Assembly (NCBI GenBank): GCA_025558095.1
Contig: JAIVFI010000028.1
Location: 496,001 to 560,000 of the forward strand
Direction: 5' to 3'
From: Hyaloraphidium curvatum
Taxonomy: Eukaryota > Monoblepharomycota > Hyaloraphidiomycetes > Hyaloraphidiales > Hyaloraphidiaceae
DNA: 64,000 nt
Numbering within the stretch: the first letter of the stretch is position 1; every line of letters starts with the position of its first letter. Under the pieces are notes generated by a model. That model was not told the origin of the DNA, did not search any database, and worked only from the letters and a program-made list of their open reading frames with translations. Positions 1-11,540 of the stretch are shown piece after piece. Position numbers and translations under genes: made by a program.

Positions 1-1063
1 CCGAGGTTGTCTGGGAGGGCAGGATCAGCGGGAGATCGCAGGATGGGGCCATGACGTGATCTCACCGATGTGAGGCAAGGACACGAGGCCGCGAGATCCA
101 CAATTGCGGCTAGATTGTTCCGCATGGTAACGAAGACGGTCCTAGTCCGGGTGATCTCGGCGCACTGCGAGAGTGATCAGCACGACCCGCAGTACGGGGC
201 ACATGTCCGGCCCACAGTCTGAAGCACGGTTTGGGTGCGGGTCCGGAAGACGGTCGCGGTGCTGCGCGGTCAGCGTTAGCCTCCTTCTCCTCCGCGGCCG
301 CCGGCGGCTCACCAATCGGGAAGGAGGTCGCGCTCACTGTTTCTCGGCCATTCCACGGGCCCTGCCGACGCGTCCGTCGCGGAGTAGAGCACCATCGCGA
401 CGGCACAGGCAATCCCTGCGAGTGACAACGCCGTGCGGGTGCGAATCGTCGCGTTTCTGCTGCGTGTGGGTGGTTCCCGGTTTTCGGGAACGCGGGAACC
501 GATTCGCCAGTCCCGCATCCTGGGCGCCCGCGACGTGCCGAGAGAAGGATCCACGGGCGCGGCGAAAGCAATTCCAGTTGTCCTACTCGGTGTAGAGTCA
601 CAGGCGAGAGGCAGCGGGAGGATAAAGTGACGGTCGGAGGGAAATCAGTCAGTCAAGTCAGCACCGCGATCGTAAAAAAAAAGGCGGCATTGCGCAGGGA
701 TAACCCCAAGAGCAGAGCTGTGTCGACATCGGATCGCACCAAGATTAACCTCGAAAGCGACATTGTGCCAAGTATATCCAGCCACCGCCATCGTCACTCG
801 AACCACCCAGATCGTTGTCATGGTCGTTATCTGAAGGCGATCCACGACGCAGCAAGCAAACAATATGTTCCCGACGCGTTTACCCTATTGGACGTGTGGT
901 TGGCCGCGTCCCAGGAAAGGGTCGTTTGCCTTCGCCTATCGTCTTCTTGCCCTTGTTCGGCCACAGCCGGGACCCGTATTTCACCCGTGGCCGGACGCCT
1001 TCAATCCTCTCACCTCGCGGCGAGGGCATTTCGCTTCGAATCAGCTACAGCACCATATCAAAA
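1..1063. other. no supported gene
   Basis: No reading frame here has a recognisable domain. One minus-strand frame (309-554) encodes a short peptide with a hydrophobic stretch (SLAGIACAVAMVLYS) that could be a single-pass small membrane protein, but overlapping open frames exist on both strands, as expected in GC-rich DNA, and nothing favours it. Treat as intergenic or unresolved. Confidence 0.4.
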
Positions 1064-2209
1064 TCACGCCTGCCCCTCCGTCAGATCCTTCTCCTCGGCG
1101 GTCCCCTCGGCCTTCTTCCTCATCCACTCGTTGAACACCCGATCCGTCCCGCACAGCCAATCCCAGAAGCCAGTCTGGCTAGCGTACATGCCCATGTTGA
1201 CGGAATGGTGGAACGCGTGCGCGGGCTCGTGGCGCACGACGTCGGGGAGCAGCGCCCTCACGGGACTCCAAGGGAACGTATAGCCAACGTGCTCGTCGAG
1301 CGAGACGACCATCCGCACCATGGCCCACAGGGCGACGGTGAAGATGTGCACGCGCAGCGAGGGGAAGCGGGCCGAGAGGGCCGAGAGGACGAGGGGGCCG
1401 GCGATGACCGGGATCACGTTGCCGAGGAGGAACTCGACCGGGTGGGCGTTCTCGGCGGCCAAGGTGGCGTTCTCCTTGTACTGATGATGGACCTTGTGAA
1501 TGTAGGGATACCACGAAGGGTGGTGGAGGGCGCGGTGCGACCCTGGAATGTCAACGAGGTCAGTGATCAGCACACGCTGTCAATTCCGCCGCCGAAACCC
1601 ACAATAGAAGAATGCGTCCTCGACCAGCAGCGAAAAGTAAACCTGCAGCACGATCTTGAGCGGCCCGGGGAAATCGGCCGCCTTGGCGCTGAAGGACCCC
1701 GCGGGCAACTTCGTCTCGCGCGTATCCCACATGCTCAGGCCGATTGGGTAACCGAGGGCCGCGTTGTTGAACAGCGTGAGGGCGAGTGACCTCCTGAAGA
1801 GCTTCCAGAAGGCGGCGCGCTTGGCGGGGTCCTCGGACCTCCACGGAAAGTCCTTCTTAAGGGAACGGAACCGCTCGAACCATGGATGGTTCGCGTAGTA
1901 GACCGGGAGCATGGCCAAGTTGCCGAGCAGCACGGTGCCGAAGCTCGTGACGAACACAATTCTCTGTACCGTCGCCTTTTCGCCGCCCAGGAGGTCGACG
2001 ATGCGCTCCCAGCGGGGCCGGACCACGGCAGGGATGCCAAAGAGAATGGCACCCGCGGAGGCGAAGGCGGCGCCGCGAAGCACGATGCCCTCGATGGGGC
2101 CCATGGCGCCGGGTCCGGGCCGGGTTGCGGAGGCAGCGGAGGAGGCCATCGTCGTCCGTTCCGGGCGAGTGAGGTTTGGAGAATCCTCCGGGGTCCTCTT
2201 TTGACTCAT
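1064..2209 (-). CDS. sterol desaturase / fatty acid hydroxylase family membrane protein
   Basis: Two exons, 1603-2209 and 1064-1542 (minus), joined across a 60-nt GT-AG intron (1543-1602). The splice creates FFYWSHRALHH, the first family histidine box. Further boxes HKVHHQ and EPAHAFHH follow, so the di-iron ligand set of the ERG25/SUR2-type superfamily (PF04116) is present. Hydrophobic segments in exon 1 (GAAFASAGAILFGIPAVV; FVTSFGTVLLGNLAMLPVYY) suggest an ER membrane protein. Such enzymes use O2 to hydroxylate or desaturate sterols or sphingoid lipids; the substrate cannot be told from sequence. An internal ATG (MASSAASA) is an alternative start. A second member of the family lies at 55634-57083. 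Family assignment is firm. Confidence 0.88.
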
Positions 2210-2382
2210 GGGTCGGGGATTTCCACGGACTAACTCTCTTCACGCGTCGCGTCGGGGCTTGGATCCAAGTGGAAGACGGCACTTGCGACATGTGAAACGG
2301 AGGAAAGACCAACAGCTGCTCGCGGCCCGAGTCGGACTGGGTTCCAAAGTCCCTTGCCGATCTGCAACTTTCCGTCGGCGCG

Positions 2383-3373
2383 ATGTCCCCGCCCGGATGG
2401 CCGCCGATGATCTACGGCACGGCGTGGAAGGCGGAGCGCACGCACGCGCTCGTGGTGCAGGCCGTGCTGGCGGGCTTCCGGGTGGGCCAAGAACGCGTCG
2501 AACACGTCGAACGCGTCTAACGCGAGGGTCGGGACGCGTCGTCGGGCCGGAATCGGAACCGCAGAGGATCGACACCGCGTGCCAGCCGAAGCACTACCGC
2601 GAGGACTTGGTCGGGTCGGCCGTGGAGGAGTTGGCGCGCGACCACGGGGTGAAGCGGGAGCAGCTGTGGATACAGACCAAGTTCACGCCCATCGACGGGC
2701 ACGACAGGTCCAAACCGCTGCCGTACGACCCGTCCAAGCCCGTGCCGGAACAGGTCAAGCAGAGCGTCGCGACGTCGCTCAAGAACCTGCGAACTGCCTA
2801 CGTGGACTCCCTTCTTTTGCACTCGCCGCTGCCGATGCCGGACCTCTCCCGGGCGTGGCGGCAGCTCGAGTCGCACGTCAAGGAGGGTACGGTGCGCCAG
2901 ATCGGGATCAGCAACATCTACGACCCGCAGCTGCTCCGGAGCCTGTGGGAGGAGGCTGAGGTGAAGCCTGCGGTGGTCCAGAACCGCTTCTACTCGGCAA
3001 CGGCATGGGACAAGGAGGTCCGCGCTTTCTGCCGGGAAAAGGGGATGGAGTACCAGGTGGGCGTTGACGAAGCTGACGCAAAGTGCCTGTCCCTGACTTC
3101 CGTCCCGCTCCCCTTCCGCAGAGCTTCTGGACCCTCACGGCCAACCCGCACCTCCTCTCGCACCACACCATCCGGACCATCGCCAAGCGACTCGGTGCCG
3201 GGCCCGAGCAGGCGTTGTACGGATTCCTGATCCACGGCTTGGGGTGCTCGCCCCTTAACGGGACGTCAAGCAGGGAGCACGCGGTCGAGGACCTGAAGGT
3301 GCTGCACTGGACGGAGAAGGATGTGCCGAGGGCGGAGTGGGACGCGATCAGGAGGTTGATCGGGGATCTTTAG
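2383..3373 (+). CDS. aldo/keto reductase
   Basis: Three exons, 2383-2481, 2565-3056 and 3122-3373 (verified in frame, 280 aa), which is normal AKR length. The first splice restores GFR-RIDTACQPKHY. The catalytic tetrad of the AKR fold is visible: Asp in RIDTA, Tyr in PKHY, Lys in WIQTKF and His in LLLHSP. The C-terminal half has the usual GISNIYDPQLL and PAVVQNRFYSAT strands. It would reduce aldehydes or ketones with NADPH in the cytosol; the substrate is unknown. The start MSPPGWPPMIYGTAWK is chosen because it begins directly at the first beta strand. It is divergent from the desaturase-family gene at 2209, about 170 bp apart. Confidence 0.88.
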
Positions 3374-3622
3374 ATATGGCTGTCGGCGGAGGCGTCTCGG
3401 ACATGGCTTGTCTTGTGCGGCTTTCTTGTTGCTGAAGAATGAATTGGATTATAGCTCGAACCGTGAGGGACGTTGCAAACTTTCTTCCACAATCCATTCA
3501 GCACACATTCGACGCTATGTTACAAGATCCGCCCACTACCCATCACACTACCGAATCTGGAGTCCCAAACACAAGCTCTCGCGCGTCCCATCAAGATCTA
3601 CAGCTTGACGACCAGTCAACGC

Positions 3623-6600
3623 TCACCCGGCGCGCGCGACGGCCGTGTCGAGAGGGATGACGTCAGTGGCCCCGTCGGCCAGGGCAGCCTCCGAAGGCGC
3701 CGGAGCACCGTTGCCCACGGAAGCAGACGGCGGCGTCGGGGTGAAGCGCACACTGCTCTTCGAGCCGTCGAACCCCACGGCGTCGCCGGCCTCGGTCATC
3801 TCCGGAACCCGAGGCGCCTCACCCGAGCGCCGTTCTCCGAACACCCTGGAGATCAGCGACGGCCTCCGGCTTCCCAAGCTCCCGATCGACGCCGACCGCG
3901 GCCGCACCGACGCCCGGCCCTGCTCGGCCTGCGACTGCTCGTCATGGTCCCCCGTCATGCTGTCGGTGATGGCGATCGAAAGTCTGCGCACGCCCTCGTT
4001 CCAGCTCTCGGGCATGCCCCTGGCGACGAGGTTGACGAACGAGACGGCGTTGATTACGTTGCGCACGCGGGCCTTGGTGGCGTCCACGCGCTCCTTGCGG
4101 GCCGCGGCCTCCTGGCGCGCGGCGAGCTTGCGACGGCGGCCGGGGGTAGGCGCCAGCTTGGCCGTGAGCTCGAAGGACCAGTGCTTGATGATCTGGGGAA
4201 CGGAGTTTGAGAATCTGGCCATTGCCCGGCGCGCAGAAGCTGCGACGCACCAGCACTTTGACCACGTCGAGGAGCACCATGGACGCGAGCGAGACGGCCA
4301 GGAGCGAAACACCCCATCCCCAGCCGATCCCGGCGTCGATCACCCCCGGCAGGCCGTAGATCGAGATGAACATGGCGAAGACCTGCGTGGCCAGGATGGC
4401 GGCGACGAAGACCCAGGACGGGCGGCTGCAGGCGGGTCGGGAGGGTCAGATCGGCATGGAGCAGCAGGCAAACGACTCACTTCTCCCAGAAGTAGCCAGG
4501 CACGCGCGTGCTGAAGATGACGAAGTGCGGGGTCGCCCTTCGGATGGACGAGGTAAGCGACCGCAAAGAGCACGAGATGCGAGCGAACGCACGAGATCTG
4601 CAGGTACATGATGGTCTGGAGCTCTTCCGGGTTGACGTGAAAGGCGTAGAGGGCCGTAAAGTAGGTGGCGAAGGACAGCCCCGTGATGCCTGCGAATCAG
4701 GAAAGTTAGGCGGAGGCTCGGCCCAACCGTCCGCGCGGAAACCCACAGAGGGCCAGCACGAGCGAGAGGGTGAGCAGCTGTCCAATCCTCCACTTGTCCG
4801 GCTTGCGCGAGATCTGCGTGTTGTCCACCGAGATGACCATGGTCGCGGCGTCGTTGAGCACGGCGATGAGGATGATCTCGCGGTCCGTGAGGGAGAAGTT
4901 GAAGGCCAGCAGGGTGATGAAGAAGAAGATGAGGAAGTGCAGGGTGGAGGCGATGCGGTAGATGGCATAGGACCTCATGCTGTGCATGAGGTCAGATCAG
5001 CGATCGGGCGCGGTCTGATGGGCGACGATCGAGCTCACCGCTGGAAAATGGTGCGTGCCATGATGATCCCGTCCTCGATCGTGGAAAGCCCAGAGCTGAG
5101 CAGAACAATGTCGGCCGCAGAGCGGGCGGCGTCGGTGGCACCCTCCACGGCGATCCCGACGTCGGCCTTCTTGAGGGCGGGCGCGTCGTTGACACCATCG
5201 CCCGTCATGGCCACGAGCTTCCCCGTCTCCTGGAGGTACTTGACGATGTTGAACTTGTGCTCTGCACGAAATGAATGCGTCAAGGAACCCCGAAGAGCAA
5301 AGCGAGAGAGCGATAGACGCACCCGGAATCACCTGCGCGAACCCATCCGCCCTCTCGACCTTGTTGATCACCGTGTCCTCGTCCTCGCCTTCGCTGATGA
5401 GATGCGACGCATCGAGAATGTTCCTGAACATGCCCAGCCGCCTCGCGACCTCGACCGCGATGACCTGCTGGTCGCCCGTGATCATCTTGACCTCGACGCC
5501 GAGCTCGGCGCACTGCTTGATCGTGGCCGCCGAATCCGGCCTGGGCGGGTCCAGGAGCGAGATCAGGCCCACGAGCTCGAACTTTTCCAGAGCGGGATCG
5601 GTGGTCCGGGCCACCCCGAGCGCGCGGAGGCCGGCGCGGGCAAAGAGGGTCACGGCCTTGTCGGCCGCCTCGTCGCCGCCGCACTTGCGGATGATGACCT
5701 GCGGTGCGCCCTTGATGCAGCGGAAACGATCGCCGTTTGCGTCTTCGACGACTTCGGCCTCGCTGCACATGCAACCAGTCGGCGGCATCCGAGAACTGCC
5801 AATGCGGCGTGCACCCACGTGTACTTGGTCGACGGATCGAACGGCACGAAAGCCTGCACCGTGTACCCGGGGAAGCCGTGCCCCTTGTCCTCCTTGGCGA
5901 TCAGCTCCTTGCAGGTAGACTCGGCCGCCGTGCGGACGGCCTTCTCGATGGCGTCATTGGCACCGGCCTCCGAGGCGAGGTACGCGTACTTGAGCAGCTC
6001 CTCCGGCGTGCTCTTGGGCTTGCCCGAGGCGTCCTTGGGCAGGTAGGGCTGGTCGAAGGTGAGCTGGTTGAGCGTGAGGGTGCCGGTCTTGTCGGAGCAG
6101 AGGACCGAGACGGAGGCGAACTCCTCGATGGCGGGGAGGCGCTTGACGATGACGTCCTTGGCGGCGAGCTGCTTTGCGCCGACGGCCATGGTGACGGAGA
6201 GCACGGTCGGGAGGCCGATGGGGATGGCGGCGATCATGAGGATGATGACCTGCTTGAGGGCCTGCAGGACGCCGTAGTGGTGCACGCCGATCTGGACTCC
6301 GAGGATGATCACTGATTGCGAAATGGTTCAGGAAGGCGCCCAGGCAACAAAGAGGGCGAAACGTACCGACAAACGCCAGACTGATCAGGATCAGGAAGTT
6401 GCCGATAGCGTTGACGATCTTCTGGAACTGTCCGGTCTCGTTGGTGCTGGCGATGAGCACGGCCGCACGGCCGACAAAGGTCTGCATGCGATGCCCGGAG
6501 AACACGTCAGCGTTCGTCGCGCTCCGACCCTGGCGGTCCCACCTTGTCCCCGGTCTTGACCACGACGCCCAGCTGCTGCCCCTGCTTGACCACCGAGCTC

Positions 6601-7361
6601 GAGTAGACCGTCTGCCCCTCGTGGCGGGTGACGGGCAGCGACTCGCCCGTGAGGGCGGACTGGTCGACCGAGAGCGGGAGCCGGGTGGGCTCGCCCGTGA
6701 CGTTGAGCCCGAGCAGGCGCGCATCGGCGGGCACGATGTCGCCGAGGCGGAGCACGACCACGTCGCCGGGGACCAGGAGGGAAGATTCGCTGCGCAATGG
6801 GCGCAGATCAGGGGCCTGTGGGGGCCGGGCATGCGCGTCGGTGCAACCCACACTTCGACGAGCTCGCCGTCGCGCCAGCACTTGCTCTTGAGCGCGAGCG
6901 TGTTCTTGAGCGCGTCCAGCGCCGACTCGGCCTTGGCCTCCTCCACGAACCCGATGATGGCGTTGATGAAGAGCACCCCCAGGATGATGCCGACGTCGAT
7001 CCAGTCCTGCACCACGGCGGCAATCACGACGGCGATTTCAAGGAGGTAAGCGAGCGGGCCGAGGAAGTACGACAGGAACTTGAGGAACGGGCTGGTCTTT
7101 TTTTCCGGGATCTCTGCAAACGGGGGCAGGGGGACGCCGCGGTGAGCGCGGCGGGCCGGCGTCGCGGGCGGGCGGCCCACCGTTGCGGCCGAACTGCGCC
7201 AGCCGAGCGGCGGCCTCGGCGGACGTCAGGCCGTGCCGCGGGTCCGTGTGGAGCAGCTCTTCGAGCTCCGGCGGCACGTCGTCGTCCGGCGCCTTGTGCT
7301 CCTCGACGGGCGCGGGGGCGGCGACGGCGGCGCCGTGCGCGGCGGGGGCGGCGGTTGCCAT
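3623..7361 (-). CDS. PMA1: plasma-membrane H+-ATPase (P3A-type, PMA1-like)
   Basis: Twelve exons on the minus strand: 7181-7361, 6852-7113, 6543-6789, 6367-6481, 5819-6311, 5323-5762, 5039-5261, 4747-4979, 4593-4689, 4481-4537, 4251-4425 and 3623-4192 (verified, 3093 nt, 1030 aa). Introns are 55-67 nt. Landmarks: LTGES of the actuator domain, [16 protein letters not shown] in M4, phosphorylation motif CSDKTGTLT (Asp near residue 342), KGAPQV in the nucleotide-binding domain, MITGDQ, and GDGVNDAP in the hinge. The last exon adds a long hydrophilic tail with Ser/Arg-rich segments, longer than in yeast and a likely regulatory domain. The enzyme pumps protons across the plasma membrane and powers nutrient uptake. 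Start [10 protein letters not shown] is preferred over an upstream in-frame Met because it leads into an acidic N-terminus typical of the family. Confidence 0.95.
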
Positions 7362-8166
7362 GGTTGCGGGGTGCGGTGTTTCACAGCTTTCGCGAGAGTG
7401 CTTGGAGATAAGTTCGGCGGCCGGGAATTCCGCCGGCGGCACAGTTCCGAATGTCTCCAAAATGCAGAGTTACCGCTGATGTGGCGCGCGCTGAGCTGGC
7501 CCCCCTCTGAGACGCGGCCACCGCTGATCTTCACCGTCACAAGATAAGCACGAAAAGCAACGTCCGACCGACGGAAAATCTCGAGGGTGGTCGTTGCAAT
7601 GCAACGCTGGTCTCCGGATGCCGCGGAGAACCATCCCCGGCCGATTTGCTAAGGGGGCTTGGCCGTCTCCAGAACCTTGGCGGCAAACTCGGCGCAGTTG
7701 TTCCGACGGCCCGGATGAACGCGGAGGCTTCGCTGAGGCGATCAACTTTGACGCCTGGGGATCGTGGCTTTAGATCTTGATCTTCATCTTCATGATTTGG
7801 TAGAGATCCGCGGCCTCACCGGGCCCATTGACCAGTGTGCCCGATAGCATCGCCTGGAAGCAAGAATCCTCCCGCCATCGTCGCCGATCGCAACATTCAG
7901 GACCCGTACAATGCTCTGGTAACGCCGGAGGAGCATTCCATCGAGACCTGGAGGGGCAATGCGACCATCCCACGGGCACCATGCCCGTGCCGCGAATCCC
8001 GATCCGGAGCCCGCCGTGAGGCACATCGCGGCCGGGAAACGCGTGCACAGGGAGTCTGCGGTGGCCACGAGGCCCAGCAACCTTGCCTTGGAGGGATCCG
8101 AGGGGAAGCTGGTGGCGCCGTGGTTGTTGGCGTGCGTGTGTTGAAGTCAACACGCCGTCCCCCGCA
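7362..8166. promoter_or_regulatory. divergent intergenic region
   Basis: About 800 bases between the H+-ATPase start (minus) and the membrane-protein start (plus). Short open frames occur on both strands but none carries a recognisable domain. It presumably contains both promoters; no specific element was recognised. Confidence 0.4.
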
Positions 8167-9637
8167 ATGGACCCGGCGCCGGATCCCGCCGCTCCTGCGG
8201 CCCCGCTCGAATTCTCCGGCGACGAATGGCTCGCCGTCGTGCCCTCCCCGCCTCCGCGTCCTTTCTCCCTCGCGGGGCTGCAGCGCGGACGCCCGGCTCG
8301 CCGCGCCGCTCACCTTCCCCGCGCTGCTGGCCGCGATCCCTTCCCCACCCTTACGCGGCGCCGTGCAGTTCGAGCGCGCCACGGCGGGGCTGGCGCGCGC
8401 GGCTCCCAACCTCGTGGGCGCCGTATACTCCTTCTCCACCGTCCTCGTGGCCGCCGCCTGGGCCTTCGGCGGGGACCGGTTCGCGTTCCCGGCGCTCGTC
8501 GCGGCGTCGGTGGCGCAGGCCGTGCATGCCGCCTTCGTGATCGGGCTGCCGCTCGGTGCCGGGCCGGGGAGGAGCTTCCGGCTCGTGTTCCGGGCCACGG
8601 GGACGGAGCAGCTGTACGATGACCACGCTTACGCCGGGTTGGCAAGGTGGAGCATGCTTTGCCGTGCGGCGGGAGGGGACGACGCGGCTGCCGAGGGCGG
8701 CAGGTTGGAGGACGGCAAGTCCCACCGGGAGACGAGCCCGCTGGTCTCGCACGTGGACGGCGACCCCTTCTGCCCGTGCCCCGCGCCTTCCTGCGCGGGC
8801 GGCGTCGTTTCGTCCGCCTTCTGGAGGCGCATGCCGATGACGATCGCGGTCATGGTGCCGGACGTGATGACCACCGTCGCGCTGGCCTGGACCGCGCTGG
8901 TCACCCTCGCCCCCCGCACCTGGACGAGCCCCTGGGCCGCGCTCCTCGGCGCCTTGTACGTCGCCGTTGCGCTCCCGTACTACACCCAGCCGCACATCAA
9001 GGTCAGCATCGTCACCCCGCTCCTCGAACTGGCCCACCGCCTGCGCCACCGCGCCGCGCACCTCCTCCTCTCGGACTTCCTCTCCCGCTGCCGCGCAGGC
9101 ACCGCCCCCGACCCCTCCGTCGCGGAACCCTACGTGCGCCTGCACGACCTCCTCGCCGCCATGTGGCGCTCCCAATCCGACCACGCCTCCCATGGGCGCG
9201 GGTTCGTCGCCGCGCTGCTGGTGACCGCCGCGCTGGCGGGGATCGCGTCGGCGGGCGCGGGGTCGTGCGTGCCGGCGTGGGTGCTGTTCGCGTACGCGTG
9301 CTACTTCACGCTGTTCTTCCGGGATTTGCTGGCCATCGCCGCCGCCAACGCCTCCGTGGACTCGGTGGCAGGCCTGTACGCCCAGGCGCGCCGCGAACTC
9401 CGCCGCCTCGCGCTTTCGGGCTCCCCGCGCGCCGAGCACCTCCGCGATCACGAGGCGCAGCTCGCGCTGCTGGCGGACCTCGGGAGCGCGAGGGGCCGGT
9501 GGATGGGGTTCGGGGTGACGTACGGGACCGCGAGGGCGTTCGCGGCGACGGCCTTCACGGTGGCGCTGGGGCTGTGGACGCTGCTGAGGGGGACGGGGAT
9601 CGTGTTCACGATGGACAACGTGTGCCCGGCGCGGTGA
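8167..9637 (+). CDS. orphan multi-pass membrane protein, paralogue of the 58793-60384 gene
   Basis: No known family recognised. The protein has several hydrophobic segments (VGAVYSFSTVLVAAAWAF, TTVALAWTALVTLA, ALLVTAALAGIASA, FAATAFTVALGLWTLL) and a central cysteine motif HVDGDPFCPCPAPSCAG. The same layout occurs in the gene at 58793-60384: HVDGDEFCPCPRTTCAG in the middle, GLWT(L/V)LR near the end, and an identical C-terminal CPAR before the stop. The N-terminus MDPAPDPAAP...EWLAVVP matches the paralogue's EWLTLVP but lies one base out of frame with the rest, so a +1 offset near 8280 is needed. No canonical intron repairs this. Either a sequence error or a lesion is possible. Function unknown. 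Confidence 0.7.
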
Positions 9638-9650
9638 GCGGGTGGGGGCC

Positions 9651-9673
9651 GGGGGGGGGGGGGGGGGGGGGGG
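9651..9673 (+). repeat. uninterrupted G23 homopolymer
   Basis: A run of 23 guanines starts 14 bases after the membrane-protein stop codon. It is the longest homopolymer noticed in the window and would be expected to fold as a G-quadruplex on the plus strand. It lies in a stretch of about 400 bases (9638-10040) with no gene. Confidence 0.95.
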
Positions 9674-10040
9674 TGCGCGGGAAAGAGGGCAATGCGACAC
9701 CGCGGTGCCAGATCATCCGTCCAGGGCGATGCTTATGGATGCAGAGATCGCGGACATTGCGGTGATCTCTCACCGCAAGGTGCTTGCCGCGCCTGTGTGG
9801 CTTCGAAAGGACCACAGTCTCCCAGTCCGTCCCCGGCACGCTCGAATTGCAATCAAGGCCCAGGGCCCCGGAGGTTCGTTACATCCAGCAAAATTCTTTT
9901 ATTGCAATGGTCCTCTCTGATGATTCACACGAATGCGGGCCGTGGGTTGTCCGGGAAGGGGAAAGATCTGCAGGAGCGAGCTCGATGGCCGCCCCGATTC
10001 ACCAACCCCCTTTTCGTCCCCTCACGGAGAAGTGCCCGCG

Positions 10041-11405
10041 ATGGCGAACGCGGCGCGGTCCGAGAGCGGCGACACGGACCCGGGCTACGCGGGCAGCGAG
10101 GCGGGCAGCGCCAAGACGGAGCCGGCCGACCCGCTGGAGCTGCTGCCCGCGGACGAGGAGGAGCCGCCGGCCGTCCACGCGGCGCCGCCGTCGCGGAAGC
10201 GCGGCCGCGGCTCGTTCGACGGCGCGCCGCGCGCGCAGCGCCCCGCCAAGAAGTGCGAGTGCGGCAAGGCGGCGCCGTCGTTCTGCCTGCCGACCGACGA
10301 CCGCGCGCGGTGGTGCGCCGCGTGCCCCGCGAAGCCCGCCGCCGGCGTGGTCAACGTCAAGAAGATCCGCTGCGAGTGCGGCAAGGCCGCCGCCGCGTTC
10401 GGCGACCGCGACGGCGCCTCGCGCTGGCCGCGGTGGTGCGACGACTGCCCCGGCAAGCCCGCCGACGCCGTGTTCCTGCGCCACCGCAAGTGCGAGTGCG
10501 GGATGGGCACGCCGCTCCTCGCCATGCCCGGCGACAGCCTGCCCAAGTGGTGCGCACGCTGCCCCGGCAGGCTCGCCGGCGCCGTCGACGTGCTCAACAA
10601 GAAATGCGCGTGCGGCGCCTCGCGCCCGCTGTTCGGCATGCCCGGCGACAAGAAGCCGACCTGGTGCCTCAAGTGCCCCGACAAGCCGCCCGGCACGGTC
10701 GACGTCAAGACGCACAAGTGCGAGTGCGGCGCCGTCCGCCCCGTCTACGGCCTGCCCGAGGACCGCAAGGCGCGCTGGTGCAGGCGCTGCCCCACCCGCC
10801 CCGCCGCCGCCATCAACGTCAAGAACCCCCGGTGCGAGTGCGGCGCCGCGCTGCCCTCGTTCGGCATGCCGACGGACGAGCGCCAGCGCTGGTGCGCAAA
10901 GTGCCCCGGCAGGCCCGTCACGGCCATCAACCTCAAGTACTTCAAGTCCCAAAAGTGCGCCCTCTGCACCTCCACCGCGTGCTACGGGCCCCCCGGGCAC
11001 CACGCCGTGCGGTGCCTGCAGCACCGCGCCGCCGGCATGGTCCTGGACCCGTGGCGGCCCTGCGTGCGGTGCAGGGAGCCCGCGACGTGGGGGTCCCTCG
11101 TCGGCCGCAACGAGCGGTGCGAGCTGCACGCGCACGTGGGCGAGATCGAGCTGGTGCTGCGGATCTGCGTGTGGTGCGGGAACCCCGCCGTGGCGGACTC
11201 GTACGGGTTCTGCGAGGCGTGCAACCCGCTCGAGTTCAACTTTGCGCGGATGGGGGACGCGGGGGACAAGCTGGTGGGGCAGATCGTTCCGGAGGGGTTC
11301 GATGGGGGGCTCGACGGGGAGTTCGAGGCGGACTTTAAGGGGGGGTTCGACGGCGGCGAGTTTGAGGTCGGGGCCGGTGTGGAGATCGAGGTCGAGGTCG
11401 AGTAG
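10041..11405 (+). CDS. cysteine-rich tandem-repeat protein with EsV-1-7-like motif
   Basis: Single exon, 454 aa, starting at MANAARSESGD. From about residue 70 it has six tandem units of about 38-40 residues, each with C-x-C-G, a P-x-F-G-x-P-type turn, W-C-x2-C-P and a V-(D/N)-V end. A seventh, diverged unit (about 10951-11042) reads CALC...YGPPGHHAVRCLQHRAAGMV. Its C-x2-H followed by GMV is the hallmark of the EsV-1-7 repeat known from brown algae and their virus; in units 1-6 a Cys replaces the His. A further CREPATWG...CELH and CVWCGNPA...CEACNP pair follows, then an acidic Gly/Glu-rich tail. Probably a zinc-binding protein of unknown role. The repeat family is an inference from pattern; the cysteine periodicity is directly visible. 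Confidence 0.8.
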   Translation: MANAARSESGDTDPGYAGSEAGSAKTEPADPLELLPADEEEPPAVHAAPPSRKRGRGSFDGAPRAQRPAKKCECGKAAPSFCLPTDDRARWCAACPAKPAAGVVNVKKIRCECGKAAAAFGDRDGASRWPRWCDDCPGKPADAVFLRHRKCECGMGTPLLAMPGDSLPKWCARCPGRLAGAVDVLNKKCACGASRPLFGMPGDKKPTWCLKCPDKPPGTVDVKTHKCECGAVRPVYGLPEDRKARWCRRCPTRPAAAINVKNPRCECGAALPSFGMPTDERQRWCAKCPGRPVTAINLKYFKSQKCALCTSTACYGPPGHHAVRCLQHRAAGMVLDPWRPCVRCREPATWGSLVGRNERCELHAHVGEIELVLRICVWCGNPAVADSYGFCEACNPLEFNFARMGDAGDKLVGQIVPEGFDGGLDGEFEADFKGGFDGGEFEVGAGVEIEVEVE

Positions 11406-11540
11406 GCATACCAGGGGACATTTCGGACTCTTTTCAACTGAACGAACCGAACGGGAGGATGTAGATGGCTGATTGGGTGGACTTCGGGGTTCTTCGTCTC
11501 GGGGATGATTGAAAAACGAGCTTTCGCCTTTACGCTGACC

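Noticed and set aside
4193-4250. Apparent frameshift before the last exon of the H+-ATPase
   Set aside because: A 58-nt intron (GTGCGT...CCCCAG) joins DVVKVL to [13 protein letters not shown] in frame and completes a 1030-residue protein.
4508-6046. Long plus-strand open frame of 512 codons
   Set aside because: It is the antisense shadow of the H+-ATPase exons; its residues are Arg/Asp-rich with no domain, and the minus strand carries unmistakable P-type ATPase motifs.
9692-11338. Plus-strand open frames in the other two phases across the cysteine-repeat gene
   Set aside because: They are Arg/Ala-rich shadows of the GC-rich repeats. Only the frame starting at 10041 has regular cysteine spacing.
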